Shown: one piece after another, positions 9,328 through 18,043 of the stretch
How the letters are laid out: each line of letters starts with the position of its first letter
Numbering within the stretch: position 1 is the first letter of the stretch
Assembly (NCBI GenBank): GCA_902548405.1
Contig: CACCRN010000004.1
Location: forward strand, 43,886-107,885
Direction: 5' to 3'
DNA length: 64,000 bases
Source of the DNA: an uncultured Pelagibacteraceae bacterium
GTDB taxonomy: Bacteria; Pseudomonadota; Alphaproteobacteria; Pelagibacterales; Pelagibacteraceae
Position numbers and translations under genes: made by a program
Notes under the pieces: generated by a model
What the model was told of the DNA's origin: nothing
Seen by the model: only the letters and a program-made list of their open reading frames with translations
Databases searched by the model: none

Positions 9328-10257
9328 TCAATTAAATTCTATTAAAGCATCAACATGTCTTTGAGTACTATCTTGTAGTGCTTTTAGGTCATATCCACCT
9401 TCTAGTATAGATACTACATTACCTCTACAAAATGATTTTGAAATTTCTAAAGTTCTTTTTGTAATTGTATAATAATCTTCAGCATTAAGTTTTAATTGTG
9501 CCAAAGGATCATCAATATGAGCATCAAAACCTGCAGAAAATAATAGAAATTCTGGTTTAAATTCTTTTAATTTCTTTACTACTAGTTCATATGCATTTAA
9601 ATATTCTCTAGCACTTGTTCCAGCTTCAAGTGGAATATTTAAAATATTATTAAATTTTCCGATCTCTTTTTCCGAACCTGAACCTGGATAATATGGAAAT
9701 TGATGGGTGGAAATATATAAAACTTTTTCATTGTTAAAAAAAATATCTTGTGTCCCATTTCCATGATGGACATCAAAATCAATTATAGCTATTTTTTTAT
9801 AACCATATTTTTCAATTAAATAATTAGCTCCAACTGCAACATTGTTGTAAATACAAAAGCCCATTGCTTTCTCTTTTTCTGCGTGATGACCTGGGGGTCT
9901 TACTGCACAAAAAGCATTTTTAAATTCTTTTTTTTCAACACCATCAATCGCTGCTATAATTGATCCAACAGCATCTTTTATTGCTTCTTTACTACCAGGG
10001 GAGATAACTGTATCTCCATCTAAGAAATTAAATCCATTTTGGGGGTACGATTGATCGACATGATCAATATACTTAGAAGAGTGAGTTTTTATTAATATCG
10101 ATTTTTCAAATTTTGAAGGCTTTTTCCAAATTAAATTTTTGTTATCTAATCTTTTAAAGTTATCAATAACAGCTGTAACTCTATCTATTTTTTCAGGATG
10201 TCCATCTCCTGTATTGTGATTTTTATATGTATCAGAAGTAATTAAAGCTGTTTTCAC
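9328..10257 (-). CDS. Histone-deacetylase-family amidohydrolase (acetoin-utilisation/HDAC type)
   Basis: 309 residues. The HDAC catalytic set is complete: RPPGHHAE (His dyad 124-125), DFDVHHGNG with zinc ligands D162 and H164, AGFDAH with the third ligand D245, and the EGGYDL tail motif. Members deacetylate lysines, polyamines or other acetyl amides; I cannot tell which here. The start codon is GTG, overlapping the dapE stop as GTGA, so it is translationally coupled to dapE and followed by the SET gene. Confidence 0.92.
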   Translation of the reverse strand: MKTALITSDTYKNHNTGDGHPEKIDRVTAVIDNFKRLDNKNLIWKKPSKFEKSILIKTHSSKYIDHVDQSYPQNGFNFLDGDTVISPGSKEAIKDAVGSIIAAIDGVEKKEFKNAFCAVRPPGHHAEKEKAMGFCIYNNVAVGANYLIEKYGYKKIAIIDFDVHHGNGTQDIFFNNEKVLYISTHQFPYYPGSGSEKEIGKFNNILNIPLEAGTSAREYLNAYELVVKKLKEFKPEFLLFSAGFDAHIDDPLAQLKLNAEDYYTITKRTLEISKSFCRGNVVSILEGGYDLKALQDSTQRHVDALIEFN

Positions 10258-11411
10258 TTAAAATAGCTCTTTAAAATATTTGAATAAATTAAAGTTAATT
10301 TTTTTAAATCACTTAAAGAAACTGCTTCGTCTACTTTATGCATTGTTTTTCCAACCAAACCAAATTCTAAACAGGGAGTAATCTTTCTAATAAATCTTGC
10401 ATCAGATGTACCTCCTGTGGTTGAGAGTTCAGGTTTAATTTTAGTAATCTTTTTAATTATATCTTGTATCATATATGTAGTTTTGTTTGGTTTAGTTAAA
10501 AACGCTTCACCAGATACACTATATTCAATTTTGTAATTTGACTTATTTTTATGACAAATTTTCTTCAATATTTTGTTTATTTTTTTCTTAATTGAATTCG
10601 ATGAATGTTTGTTATTAAATCTAATATTAAAAGTTGCATTAGCCAAACCTGGAATTACGTTATCGGCTGTGTTATCAATATTTATTTTTGTAACTTCTAG
10701 GTTTGTTGGCTGGAAGTCTTTTGTTCCTTTATCAAATTTAATTTCCTTTAATTCTCTCAATATTTGAACAAGAGCAGTTGATGGATTGTTAGCCCTATGA
10801 GGATAAGCAACATGGCCCTGAATACCTATAATTGAAAGTCTGCCAGTCATACTTCCCCTTCGACCAATTTTAATCATTTCTCCCAATTTATTTGGATTAG
10901 TTGGTTCTCCAACTAAACAAAAATTAATTTTCTCTTTTCTTTTTTTTAAGTATTCGACAACTTTTTTTGTACCGTTAATAGCAATTCCTTCTTCATCACC
11001 TGTAATTAGTAAGCTTATAGAGCCATTAAATTCTTTGTTATTTTTAACAAAAATGCTGACAGCAGAAACAAAAGCTGCAATAGAGCTTTTCATGTCATTT
11101 GCTCCTCTTCCAATTAAATGTCCTTTTTTAATTGAGGGTCTGAAAGGATTTACTGTCCAATCTTTTAAGTTTCCAGGAGGTACAACATCTAAGTGACCAG
11201 CGTAGCAAAAATTTGGACCTTTGGTTCCAAGTCTAGCATAAAGATTTTTAACTGGTTTACTGTTTTTTTCCTTAAACTCTAATATTTTAGTTTTGAAACC
11301 AAGTTTTTTTAATTGTTTTTCTAAGAATTTCATTACCCCAGCATCTATTGGTGTTACAGAGGGGTAACGAATTAGCTCTTTGGCCAATTGTAATTCATTA
11401 ATGGTTTGCAT
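10254..11411 (-). CDS. dapE: Succinyl-diaminopimelate desuccinylase
   Basis: 385 residues, an M20 metallopeptidase-type enzyme. Metal ligands are visible as H73 in AGHLDVVPPG and D106 in GRGANDMK; the catalytic pair is in TGDEEG at about 138-142. It hydrolyses N-succinyl-LL-diaminopimelate in lysine and peptidoglycan synthesis. dapD, which acts two steps earlier, ends one base before the ATG, so the pair is co-transcribed. Confidence 0.96.
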   Translation of the reverse strand: MQTINELQLAKELIRYPSVTPIDAGVMKFLEKQLKKLGFKTKILEFKEKNSKPVKNLYARLGTKGPNFCYAGHLDVVPPGNLKDWTVNPFRPSIKKGHLIGRGANDMKSSIAAFVSAVSIFVKNNKEFNGSISLLITGDEEGIAINGTKKVVEYLKKRKEKINFCLVGEPTNPNKLGEMIKIGRRGSMTGRLSIIGIQGHVAYPHRANNPSTALVQILRELKEIKFDKGTKDFQPTNLEVTKINIDNTADNVIPGLANATFNIRFNNKHSSNSIKKKINKILKKICHKNKSNYKIEYSVSGEAFLTKPNKTTYMIQDIIKKITKIKPELSTTGGTSDARFIRKITPCLEFGLVGKTMHKVDEAVSLSDLKKLTLIYSNILKSYFK

Positions 11412-11412
11412 T

Positions 11413-12240
11413 TTAATCTCTTAAAAGATCGTTTACTGATGTTTTAGATCTTGTTTTTTCATCTACTTGTTTGATGATTACTGCACAATATAATGAGGGC
11501 GCAGCAGAATTGTTTTTGTCTGGTAATGATCCAGGAACAACAACAGAGTAAGGAGGTATTTTACCATGAGTTACTTCACCAGTTTTTCTATTAACGATTT
11601 TAGTTGATTGGCCAATATACATACCCATACTAAGCACCGAACCTTCACCAACTATTACACCCTCCACAACCTCTGACATAGCACCTACAAAAACATTATC
11701 TTCAATAATAGTTGGAAGTGCTTGTGCTGGTTCTAAAACTCCACCAATACCAGTTCCAGCTGAAATATGACAATTTTTTCCAATCTGACAGCAACTACCT
11801 GCACGACTAAATGTATCCATCATTGTTCCTTCATCTATGTAAGCACCAATATTTACATAACTTGGCATTAGAACAACATTTTTAGCAACATATGATCCTT
11901 TTCTCATTGCAGTATTTGGTACCATTCTAAAACCTGCTTTTTCAAAATCAGCATTTGACCATCCGGCTGTTTTTCCTTTTAACAAATGAGCTTTATCTCT
12001 CCAAGCTGAGTAGGGACCATCTAAAGTTTCCATTCCATGAATTCTAAAACTTAGCATAATTGCTTTTTTTAGGTGTTGATGAGTTACCCATTCACCATTA
12101 ATTTTTTCAGCAACTCTAGATTCACCACTATCTAGATCTTCTATTACTTGATTAATAGTATCTTTTAATTTTTGATCTGAATTTTGATTAACTTGATCTT
12201 TGTTTTCCCAAGCTTCATTTATAATGTTTTCTATACTCAT
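11413..12240 (-). CDS. dapD: Tetrahydrodipicolinate N-succinyltransferase
   Basis: 275 residues, the expected size. The C-terminal half is a left-handed beta-helix of hexapeptide repeats (runs of small residues with I/V every six positions, around [16 protein letters not shown] and beyond). It succinylates tetrahydrodipicolinate using succinyl-CoA, committing to the succinylase branch of lysine/DAP synthesis. It sits directly upstream of dapE. Confidence 0.96.
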   Translation of the reverse strand: MSIENIINEAWENKDQVNQNSDQKLKDTINQVIEDLDSGESRVAEKINGEWVTHQHLKKAIMLSFRIHGMETLDGPYSAWRDKAHLLKGKTAGWSNADFEKAGFRMVPNTAMRKGSYVAKNVVLMPSYVNIGAYIDEGTMMDTFSRAGSCCQIGKNCHISAGTGIGGVLEPAQALPTIIEDNVFVGAMSEVVEGVIVGEGSVLSMGMYIGQSTKIVNRKTGEVTHGKIPPYSVVVPGSLPDKNNSAAPSLYCAVIIKQVDEKTRSKTSVNDLLRD

Positions 12241-12244
12241 AGTT

Positions 12245-12916
12245 TTATTGGTTTTTTAATAACCTTATTTCTTTTAAAAATAAAGTAAGATTTTCAATTT
12301 TATAATCAATATATTCTTTATTAGATTCTTTTTTGCCCCATTCCTCATCATTAATTAACCAAGCAGTAATTGTTCCTCGCTCTTTACCTATCGATAAGTT
12401 TTTTGCTATATCTTCAATGTACAAAGTTTCTTTTGGATCAATTTTGAATTTTTCTACCATTAAATCGAAAGCTTTAGCTTCTGGTTTTGGGTGATATTCT
12501 GCATCTACGATATCAAATATGCCTTCAAATTGGTCGTCAATTCCTAGTGTTGTAGTGATGTGCTTTACATGATTGTAACTACCATTAGTGAAGACAAATT
12601 TTCTTAAATTTATATTCTCTAACTCATATCTTAATGCCGTATCTTTTTCTAAAAAAGATAAATCAATATCATGAACAAAATCTAAAAATTCTTTAGGATC
12701 AATTTCATGATGTATCATTAGACCATTTAAGCTTGTGTTATATTTATGAAAGTAATTTGTCTGAAGTTCTTTGGCTTTTTTTAAATCTACATTAAGTTTA
12801 CTTGAGATATATTCAGTCATTTTTCTACTTACTTGGCCAAATACTGCCTCTAGGTCACTATAAAGTACACCATCACAATCAAATAGAATATTTTTAATAT
12901 GGCTTAAATTTTTCAT
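12245..12916 (-). CDS. HAD-superfamily pyrimidine-5'-nucleotidase-like phosphatase
   Basis: 223 residues. HAD motif I is FDCDGVLYS (nucleophile Asp at about 13), motif II is FTNGS, and the last acidic motif is YIEDIAKN. An alpha-helical cap sits between motifs I and II. This matches the SDT1-type pyrimidine 5'-nucleotidase group often found between argB and dapD in alphaproteobacteria. The substrate is inferred from family only. The start overlaps the argB stop as ATGA. Confidence 0.85.
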   Translation of the reverse strand: MKNLSHIKNILFDCDGVLYSDLEAVFGQVSRKMTEYISSKLNVDLKKAKELQTNYFHKYNTSLNGLMIHHEIDPKEFLDFVHDIDLSFLEKDTALRYELENINLRKFVFTNGSYNHVKHITTTLGIDDQFEGIFDIVDAEYHPKPEAKAFDLMVEKFKIDPKETLYIEDIAKNLSIGKERGTITAWLINDEEWGKKESNKEYIDYKIENLTLFLKEIRLLKNQ

Positions 12917-13779
12917 TGTCTAATTAAAGTTCCAGATCCCTCATCTGATAAAAGTTCAAATAGAACAGAATGATTTTTTCTTCCATCTATTATAACAACT
13001 CCTTTTACTCCATTACTAGCTACATCTAAGCAATTATTTATTTTTGGAATCATACCACCAGTAATTGTTTCATTATCGATTAAGTTTTTTATAGACACTG
13101 AATTAATTTCTGGAATTAGATTTTTATTGTTATCCAAAACACCTTCTACGTCACTCAATATAATTAACCTTCTTGCGTTAATTTTTTTAGCAATAAAGCC
13201 AGCTGCAGTATCTGCATTGACGTTATAAGTTTGATCATTTTTATCTAAACCTAAGGGGGCAATAATAGGCACTTTTTTATCTGCTATAATTTTATCTATT
13301 ATTGATTGATCTACATTTGTAGGAGAGCCCACAAAACCAAGCCCTTCATTTTCTTGTACAACTGTTAAAATATTATTTTCCTTGGAATTAATACTCTGAC
13401 TTTCGCAATTTTGCTGATCTAGAGCATTGATAATTTCTTTATTAAAATCAATTAATACTTCTTCTACAACTTTAATAGTTTCTTTGTCGGTTACCCTTAA
13501 TCCTTTTATAAATTTACTTTCTAAACCTATCTCATTAAGTTTATTGCTTATTCTTTTCCCACCCCCGTGAACAATAATAGGGGTAAATCCTAGTTTATTT
13601 AGTGTTGAAATATCTTTAATAAAAATATCAAAAAGATTTTGATCAATTAAAACGCTACCACCGCATTTAATAACAATATATTCATCGTTATATTTTTCTA
13701 AATATTTTTTTACTTCTTCAGTTGAAGGACCATCGAGTGGTAGAATTGTTTTTAATTCCTCTTCTTTAATATCCAACAT
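12913..13779 (-). CDS. argB: Acetylglutamate kinase
   Basis: 288 residues of the amino-acid kinase fold: IKCGGSVL early (phosphate binding), PIIVHGGGKRI (acetylglutamate site) and a C-terminal GGMIPKI segment. It phosphorylates N-acetylglutamate in arginine synthesis. Its ATG overlaps the yidC stop (TAATG) and its stop overlaps the HAD gene start. Other arginine genes in the window (argD, argF, argJ) are dispersed. Confidence 0.96.
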   Translation of the reverse strand: MLDIKEEELKTILPLDGPSTEEVKKYLEKYNDEYIVIKCGGSVLIDQNLFDIFIKDISTLNKLGFTPIIVHGGGKRISNKLNEIGLESKFIKGLRVTDKETIKVVEEVLIDFNKEIINALDQQNCESQSINSKENNILTVVQENEGLGFVGSPTNVDQSIIDKIIADKKVPIIAPLGLDKNDQTYNVNADTAAGFIAKKINARRLIILSDVEGVLDNNKNLIPEINSVSIKNLIDNETITGGMIPKINNCLDVASNGVKGVVIIDGRKNHSVLFELLSDEGSGTLIRQ

Positions 13780-15455
13780 TAAGTTGTTGTTTTAACAGTG
13801 GTTCGTTTCATTATAAAAACTTGTTGTGCCATAGTTAAAATATTATTTACTGTCCAATATATTACCAACCCTGCTGGGAAAGGTGCCAAAATTATTGTTA
13901 AGAATAATGGAAAGAACATAAATATTTTTGCTTGCATCGGATCTGTTGGTGCAGGATTTAATTTTTGTTGAACCCACATAGAAACACCCATTGCAACAGG
14001 CCATGCTCCAATGACTAAAAATGATGGTACATCATAAGGCAATAATCCAAATATATTAAACAAAGAGGTAGGGTCTCTCTCAGATAAATCTTGTATCCAG
14101 CCATAAAAAGGCATTTGCCTCATTTCAATCGTTACAAATAAAACTTTGTATAAAGCAAAGAAAACCGGAATTTGCACAAGTATTGGTAAACAACCAGACA
14201 TTGGGTTTACTTTTTCTTTTTTATATAGAGCCATCATCGCTTGTTGCAATTTCATTTTATCGTCCTTGTGCAGCTCTTTCAGTCTCGCCATTTCAGGCTG
14301 TAAGGCTTTCATTTTTGCCATGCTTCTGAACGAAAAGTTTGCAAGTGGAAAAAATGCTAATCTTATACAAATCGTAATTGCTATGATAGCTAAGCCGTAA
14401 TTTCCAAGTAATTTAAAGAAATAATCTATTCCAAAAAATAATGGCTTGGTAATAAAGTATAAAAATCCCCAATCAATTGTTAAGTCAAATTTATCAATGT
14501 TTAAAGATTCAGCATATCCATCAATTACATCAACTCTTTTTGCAGCAACAATGATTTGTAAGGTTTCTTCAATTAATGAATTTTCATTAAGTTCCAATGG
14601 CTCAGTTGAAACAAAATTTGCTCTGAACTTGTCTTTATAATCAAATGTTGTTTTAAATTCTTTTTCTCTAGGTGGAATTAGCGAAGTTACCCAGTATTTA
14701 TCTCCAATTCCTAACCATCCTTTTTGAGCTGTTCTTGAGAATTTCTTTTCTTGTATATCATCGTAATCTTCTTCAATAAGTTCATCATCAAGTGTTGCCA
14801 CTAATCCTTCATGAAGGATATAGAAGTTTGATATATCAGGCATTTCATTTCTAATGATTTGCCCATAAGTATAAAAATCATACTTTTTATCTGTAGGATT
14901 GATTACACTTTGTTTAATTGAAAATAAATATTTGTCATCTAAGGCAATCTCTTTTTCAAATGTAATACCTTGATCATTTGTCCAAGATATTTTTATAGGA
15001 GATTGATCTGTTAATTTATTATTTCCTGAAACTTTCCAAATAGAATTTGAATTTGGAATTTGAACATTTTTATCAGATGTAATAAAACCACTTTCAATTA
15101 AATAACCATCTTTTGAATTTCTTGGTGAAAGAAGTGTAACTTTTTCCTGTGAGTCTAGACTGACATTATATTGCTTAAAAGTTAGATCATCAATTACACC
15201 ACCTTTAAGCGAAATAGAACCAACAATACTTTCATTTTCAAAATTAATTCTTTCACTTTGATTTAAAGCTTCTTCTCTAGAAATTTCAGCAACATTTTCT
15301 TTTTGATCTAGTGAAGGTGTATCGCTGTTTTGTTCAACTTTATTTCCTTCAGCCATATTTTCTTTATTAATTGGTGGAGGAGCAAAAAATAGTGAATACA
15401 AAACTATAACTGCTGCTGATAATGAAATTGCCGCTACAATATTTTTAGTATCCAT
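13779..15455 (-). CDS. yidC: Membrane protein insertase YidC
   Basis: 558 residues. An N-terminal membrane anchor (about 5-25) precedes a large periplasmic domain (about 50-340). The conserved C-terminal insertase core has several transmembrane segments, including the PMSGCLPILVQIPVF and PAGLVIYWTVNN regions. It inserts inner-membrane proteins alone or with Sec. The upstream yidD, rnpA and rpmH form the classic block; the ATG starts one base after yidD ends. Confidence 0.97.
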   Translation of the reverse strand: MDTKNIVAAISLSAAVIVLYSLFFAPPPINKENMAEGNKVEQNSDTPSLDQKENVAEISREEALNQSERINFENESIVGSISLKGGVIDDLTFKQYNVSLDSQEKVTLLSPRNSKDGYLIESGFITSDKNVQIPNSNSIWKVSGNNKLTDQSPIKISWTNDQGITFEKEIALDDKYLFSIKQSVINPTDKKYDFYTYGQIIRNEMPDISNFYILHEGLVATLDDELIEEDYDDIQEKKFSRTAQKGWLGIGDKYWVTSLIPPREKEFKTTFDYKDKFRANFVSTEPLELNENSLIEETLQIIVAAKRVDVIDGYAESLNIDKFDLTIDWGFLYFITKPLFFGIDYFFKLLGNYGLAIIAITICIRLAFFPLANFSFRSMAKMKALQPEMARLKELHKDDKMKLQQAMMALYKKEKVNPMSGCLPILVQIPVFFALYKVLFVTIEMRQMPFYGWIQDLSERDPTSLFNIFGLLPYDVPSFLVIGAWPVAMGVSMWVQQKLNPAPTDPMQAKIFMFFPLFLTIILAPFPAGLVIYWTVNNILTMAQQVFIMKRTTVKTTT

Positions 15456-15456
15456 A

Positions 15457-15705
15457 TTATTTTAATTTTGTGTTTTTTTTAACAGGATCAAAACCTTCAC
15501 CACCACCCAAAAATTTGATTGGGTGACAAGATAAGATTCTTTTAATACTTAAAAAAGATCCTTTTAACAGACCAAATTCTTTAAGTGCATCAATACTGTA
15601 TTCTGAGCAAGTAGGTAAATATCTACAAGAATGTCCAAATAGAGGGCTAATCAGATATTTATAACCTTTGATAATTTTAATTAATATATTTGTAAAAATA
15701 TTCAT
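15457..15705 (-). CDS. yidD: Membrane protein insertion efficiency factor YidD
   Basis: 82 residues with the diagnostic pattern SPLFGHSCRYLPTCSEY and the later HP..GGGEGFDPV. It is a small amphipathic protein thought to assist YidC-dependent insertion. The start overlaps the rnpA stop as TAATG and yidC follows within two bases, which fits translational coupling throughout this block. Confidence 0.95.
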   Translation of the reverse strand: MNIFTNILIKIIKGYKYLISPLFGHSCRYLPTCSEYSIDALKEFGLLKGSFLSIKRILSCHPIKFLGGGEGFDPVKKNTKLK

Positions 15706-16046
15706 TATTTTATTTTTTCAAAATCCTGAAATAGAGTTTCTTTTATTAATTTGTATTCATTATTTAGCATAGATGACTTAGCGATAACAAGGAATGAATA
15801 GTTAAAATTTATTGATATTTTTTTAACTGCTTCATTTAAAATATTCCTTAATCTTCTTTTAATCTTATTTCTCTTAACTGCATTGCCCAATTTCTTTTTC
15901 GTTACAAAGCTAATATTGAGCTTTTTATTATCTTTATTTATTAGTTTACCAAAAAATATAGTCACGTATTTATTTGAAAACTTTTTTTGTTTAAGTAAAT
16001 TTTTAAATTCTTCGTTTTTTGAAAGAGCAACAATTTTGCTTTTCAT
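15705..16046 (-). CDS. rnpA: Ribonuclease P protein component
   Basis: 113 residues, a basic protein with the RNR signature KRNKIKRRLRN in the middle. It binds the RNase P RNA and helps mature tRNA 5' ends. It sits 4 bp after the rpmH stop and overlaps the yidD start. RNase P matters here because tRNA-His and tRNA-Phe appear embedded in longer transcripts. Confidence 0.93.
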   Translation of the reverse strand: MKSKIVALSKNEEFKNLLKQKKFSNKYVTIFFGKLINKDNKKLNISFVTKKKLGNAVKRNKIKRRLRNILNEAVKKISINFNYSFLVIAKSSMLNNEYKLIKETLFQDFEKIK

Positions 16047-16050
16047 TAAT

Positions 16051-16191
16051 TTACACTGATACAGTTAAAGATTTTCTTCCTCTTGCTCTTCTTCTAGCTA
16101 AAAGTTTCTTTCCACCTTTAGTCTTCATTTTTGATCTAAAGCCGTGTTTTCTTGCTCTTTTTTTATTTGAAGGTTGGTATGTTCTTTTCAT
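16051..16191 (-). CDS. rpmH: 50S ribosomal protein L34
   Basis: A 46-residue basic protein read from the ATG at 16191. It begins MKRTYQPS, continues through [15 protein letters not shown], and has an [11 protein letters not shown] tail, which is unmistakably L34. It leads the rpmH-rnpA-yidD-yidC operon. The 94 bp between this start and the divergent DedA-type gene must hold both promoters; I see no clear DnaA-box cluster there. Confidence 0.97.
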   Translation of the reverse strand: MKRTYQPSNKKRARKHGFRSKMKTKGGKKLLARRRARGRKSLTVSV

Positions 16192-16285
16192 AAATAAATT
16201 GATTAAATTTTATAAATTTTGCACCTTTATATTAGCAATAATAAAAATAGCAAATAGAAGATTTAGGAATAAAATAACAATATTT

Positions 16286-17008
16286 ATGGAAAAAACAAAA
16301 AAAATTAAACTATTTATAGGTTTATCTTACTTATTAATTGTTAGTTTATTTTTATATTTTTTCTTTTCAAAATTCAGTCTTCAGGAGATTACATCTTATG
16401 ATTTTTTGAGAAATAACAGATCTTATTTAATTGAGTTGAAGAATTCTAATTTATTTTTAGTTTCAATTTCTTTCTTGTTTCTAACAGTGCTTTGGGTATT
16501 TCCTTTTCTAGGCTTTGGATCTCCTGTAGCTTTAATGGGCGGCTTTATCTTTGGCAAATGGATTGGAACACTAGTTGTGGTGACTGGTTTAAGTGTAGGT
16601 GCAACTTTTTTATATATATTTGGAAATTATTTTTTAAGAGATTTAATTAGAGAAAAATTTCTTAATAAATTTCAAAATCTTGAAATTAAATTTAAAAAAT
16701 CTGAATTTTTTTATTTACTCGTTTACAGATTTATTGGAGGAGTTCCTTGGCAAATAAGTTGTCTATTGCCAACATTATTTAATGTAAGAGTAAAAAATTT
16801 TCTATTTGCAACTTTTTTAGGAATAATACCTCAGATTTTTTTGGCAGTTTCAATTGGAAGTGGGATTGAAAAAGTAATCGACCAAAATTCAGAAGTTCCA
16901 GGAATAATGGATATTATCTTTTCCCCAGATATTTATGTTCCTCTTTTAGCGTTTTTTGTACTAATTGTGTTTTCAATTATTTTTAGAAAAAAATTTTACA
17001 GAAATTAA
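16286..17008 (+). CDS. DedA/TVP38 (VTT-domain) family membrane protein
   Basis: I start at the ATG at 16286 (240 aa), since upstream codons of the longer frame lie antisense to rpmH. There are about six hydrophobic segments. The VTT core is visible as GFGSPVALMGGFIFG and, further on, YRFIGGVPWQ...GIIPQIF, resembling the R-x-x-P/G-x-P half-sites of DedA-like transporters and scramblases. The substrate is unknown (lipid or undecaprenyl-phosphate transport is known for relatives). The stop codon abuts the 3' end of a minus-strand tRNA gene. Confidence 0.8.
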   Translation: MEKTKKIKLFIGLSYLLIVSLFLYFFFSKFSLQEITSYDFLRNNRSYLIELKNSNLFLVSISFLFLTVLWVFPFLGFGSPVALMGGFIFGKWIGTLVVVTGLSVGATFLYIFGNYFLRDLIREKFLNKFQNLEIKFKKSEFFYLLVYRFIGGVPWQISCLLPTLFNVRVKNFLFATFLGIIPQIFLAVSIGSGIEKVIDQNSEVPGIMDIIFSPDIYVPLLAFFVLIVFSIIFRKKFYRN

Positions 17009-17082
17009 TGGTGCTCCCACCCTGTACTGACCAGGGAACTAGTCATTACCAATGACTTGTTATGCCATTTAACTACAGGAGC
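17009..17082 (-). tRNA. tRNA-Thr (anticodon GGT)
   Basis: A 74-nt cloverleaf read on the minus strand with encoded CCA. The acceptor GCTCCTG pairs with TGGGAGC (wobbles at the last two pairs) and the D stem is GTTA/TAAC. The anticodon stem AGTCA/TGACT holds loop TTGGTAA, and the T stem is CCCTG/CAGGG. G1-C72 and C2-G71 fit threonine identity. The T loop is GTCAGTA rather than the usual TTCRANY. It is convergent with, and touches, the DedA-type gene. Confidence 0.88.
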
Positions 17083-17181
17083 TAAAATACATTTAGTAAT
17101 TTATTGATAATAAAGCATTTTTTTCAAATTATTGCCTTAATTTTTTGATTATAATGATCTATATCTACTAAAAAAAATGTT

Positions 17182-17382
17182 ATGGGAATTCATTACGATT
17201 ATAAATCTACAAAAGGCAACAAGCTTATGGAGAAGCAAGCTAAAAGAGAAAGAAAGCTTGCAGAAAAAAAAGCTAAACGTTTAGCTAAAGAAGGTCCAAA
17301 AAAAGAAGAAGCCACATCAAAACCATTAGATCCTAATAAACCAATATCTTTAGATTTTTTGACTAATCCCAACAAAGAATGA
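17182..17382 (+). CDS. Small basic, Lys/Ala-rich protein, unknown
   Basis: 66 residues. After a short MGIHYDYK start comes a charged helix of KQAKRERKLAEKKAKRLAKE type (about 16-36), then PLDPNKPISLDFLTN. I do not name a family. It precedes a 33-aa basic ORF and dcd, and all three are joined by overlapping stop/start codons, which supports it being translated. The helix could bind nucleic acid; that is inference. Confidence 0.65.
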   Translation: MGIHYDYKSTKGNKLMEKQAKRERKLAEKKAKRLAKEGPKKEEATSKPLDPNKPISLDFLTNPNKE

Positions 17383-17480
17383 GTTCAAAAGATAAAAATG
17401 AGCGTTTGAGCTTAGCTTTAAGAAAAAACTTAAAAAAAAGAAAACTATTCCAAAAAAAAAACAAAAAAAAATCTAAGTAA
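17379..17480 (+). CDS. 33-residue highly basic peptide, unknown
   Basis: The frame opens with an ATGA overlap onto the preceding gene and closes with a TAATG overlap onto dcd, so both ends are coupled to neighbours. The product is about 40 percent Lys/Arg: [17 protein letters not shown], then a KK/RK-rich tail. It includes runs of ten and nine A in the DNA. No family is recognised. Such exact stop/start nesting on both sides is unlikely by chance. Confidence 0.6.
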   Translation: MSSKDKNERLSLALRKNLKKRKLFQKKNKKKSK

Positions 17481-18040
17481 TGTCTATTCAGCCTGACTCG
17501 TGGATTAAGAAGATGTGCAAAGAGCACAACATGATTGAACCATTTTTAGATCATCAAGTTGCAGAGGGAAAAATATCATATGGATTAAGTAGCATGGGTT
17601 ATGATGTTAGGATCTCTGATGAATATAGAATATTCACTAATGTAAATAATTCCTTAGTTGATCCAAAAAATTTTTCAGATGACAATTTTATAGAGAAAAA
17701 AGGACCACATTGCGTTATTCCTCCAAACTCATTTGTTTTAGCTAAAACAGTAGAATATTTCAGAATTCCAAAAGATGTACTTTGTATATGTGTTGGTAAA
17801 AGCACTTATGCAAGAACAGGTATAATTTGTAATGTAACTCCTATTGAAAATGAATTTGAGGGAAATATAGTTATAGAGCTAAGCAACACTACACCTAATC
17901 CAGCAAAAATTTATTCTAATGAAGGTATAGCCCAATTTTTATTCTTTAAATCAGAGACTCAACCAGAGACAACTTATAAATCTAAGAACGGTAAATATCA
18001 GGGACAAACTACTATTCAGGTTGCTAAAATTAAAAAGTAA
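17480..18040 (+). CDS. dcd: dCTP deaminase
   Basis: 186 residues of the trimeric dUTPase-like fold. Diagnostic stretches are [13 protein letters not shown] (N-terminal), [10 protein letters not shown] with the catalytic region [10 protein letters not shown], and a C-terminal KYQGQTTIQ tail. It deaminates dCTP to dUTP for dTTP synthesis. The ATG overlaps the stop of the 33-aa ORF, and murA starts 3 bp after the dcd stop. Confidence 0.96.
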   Translation: MSIQPDSWIKKMCKEHNMIEPFLDHQVAEGKISYGLSSMGYDVRISDEYRIFTNVNNSLVDPKNFSDDNFIEKKGPHCVIPPNSFVLAKTVEYFRIPKDVLCICVGKSTYARTGIICNVTPIENEFEGNIVIELSNTTPNPAKIYSNEGIAQFLFFKSETQPETTYKSKNGKYQGQTTIQVAKIKK

Positions 18041-18043
18041 GTT

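Noticed and set aside
14146..14400. Plus-strand open frame opposite yidC
   Set aside because: Shadow of the yidC coding strand with no ribosome site and no recognisable protein features. Similar shadows opposite secA, glcB, hisD and murA were left out.
16019..16285. Upstream extension of the DedA-type ORF
   Set aside because: These codons are antisense to rpmH and rnpA and do not resemble the family; the membrane protein begins at 16286.
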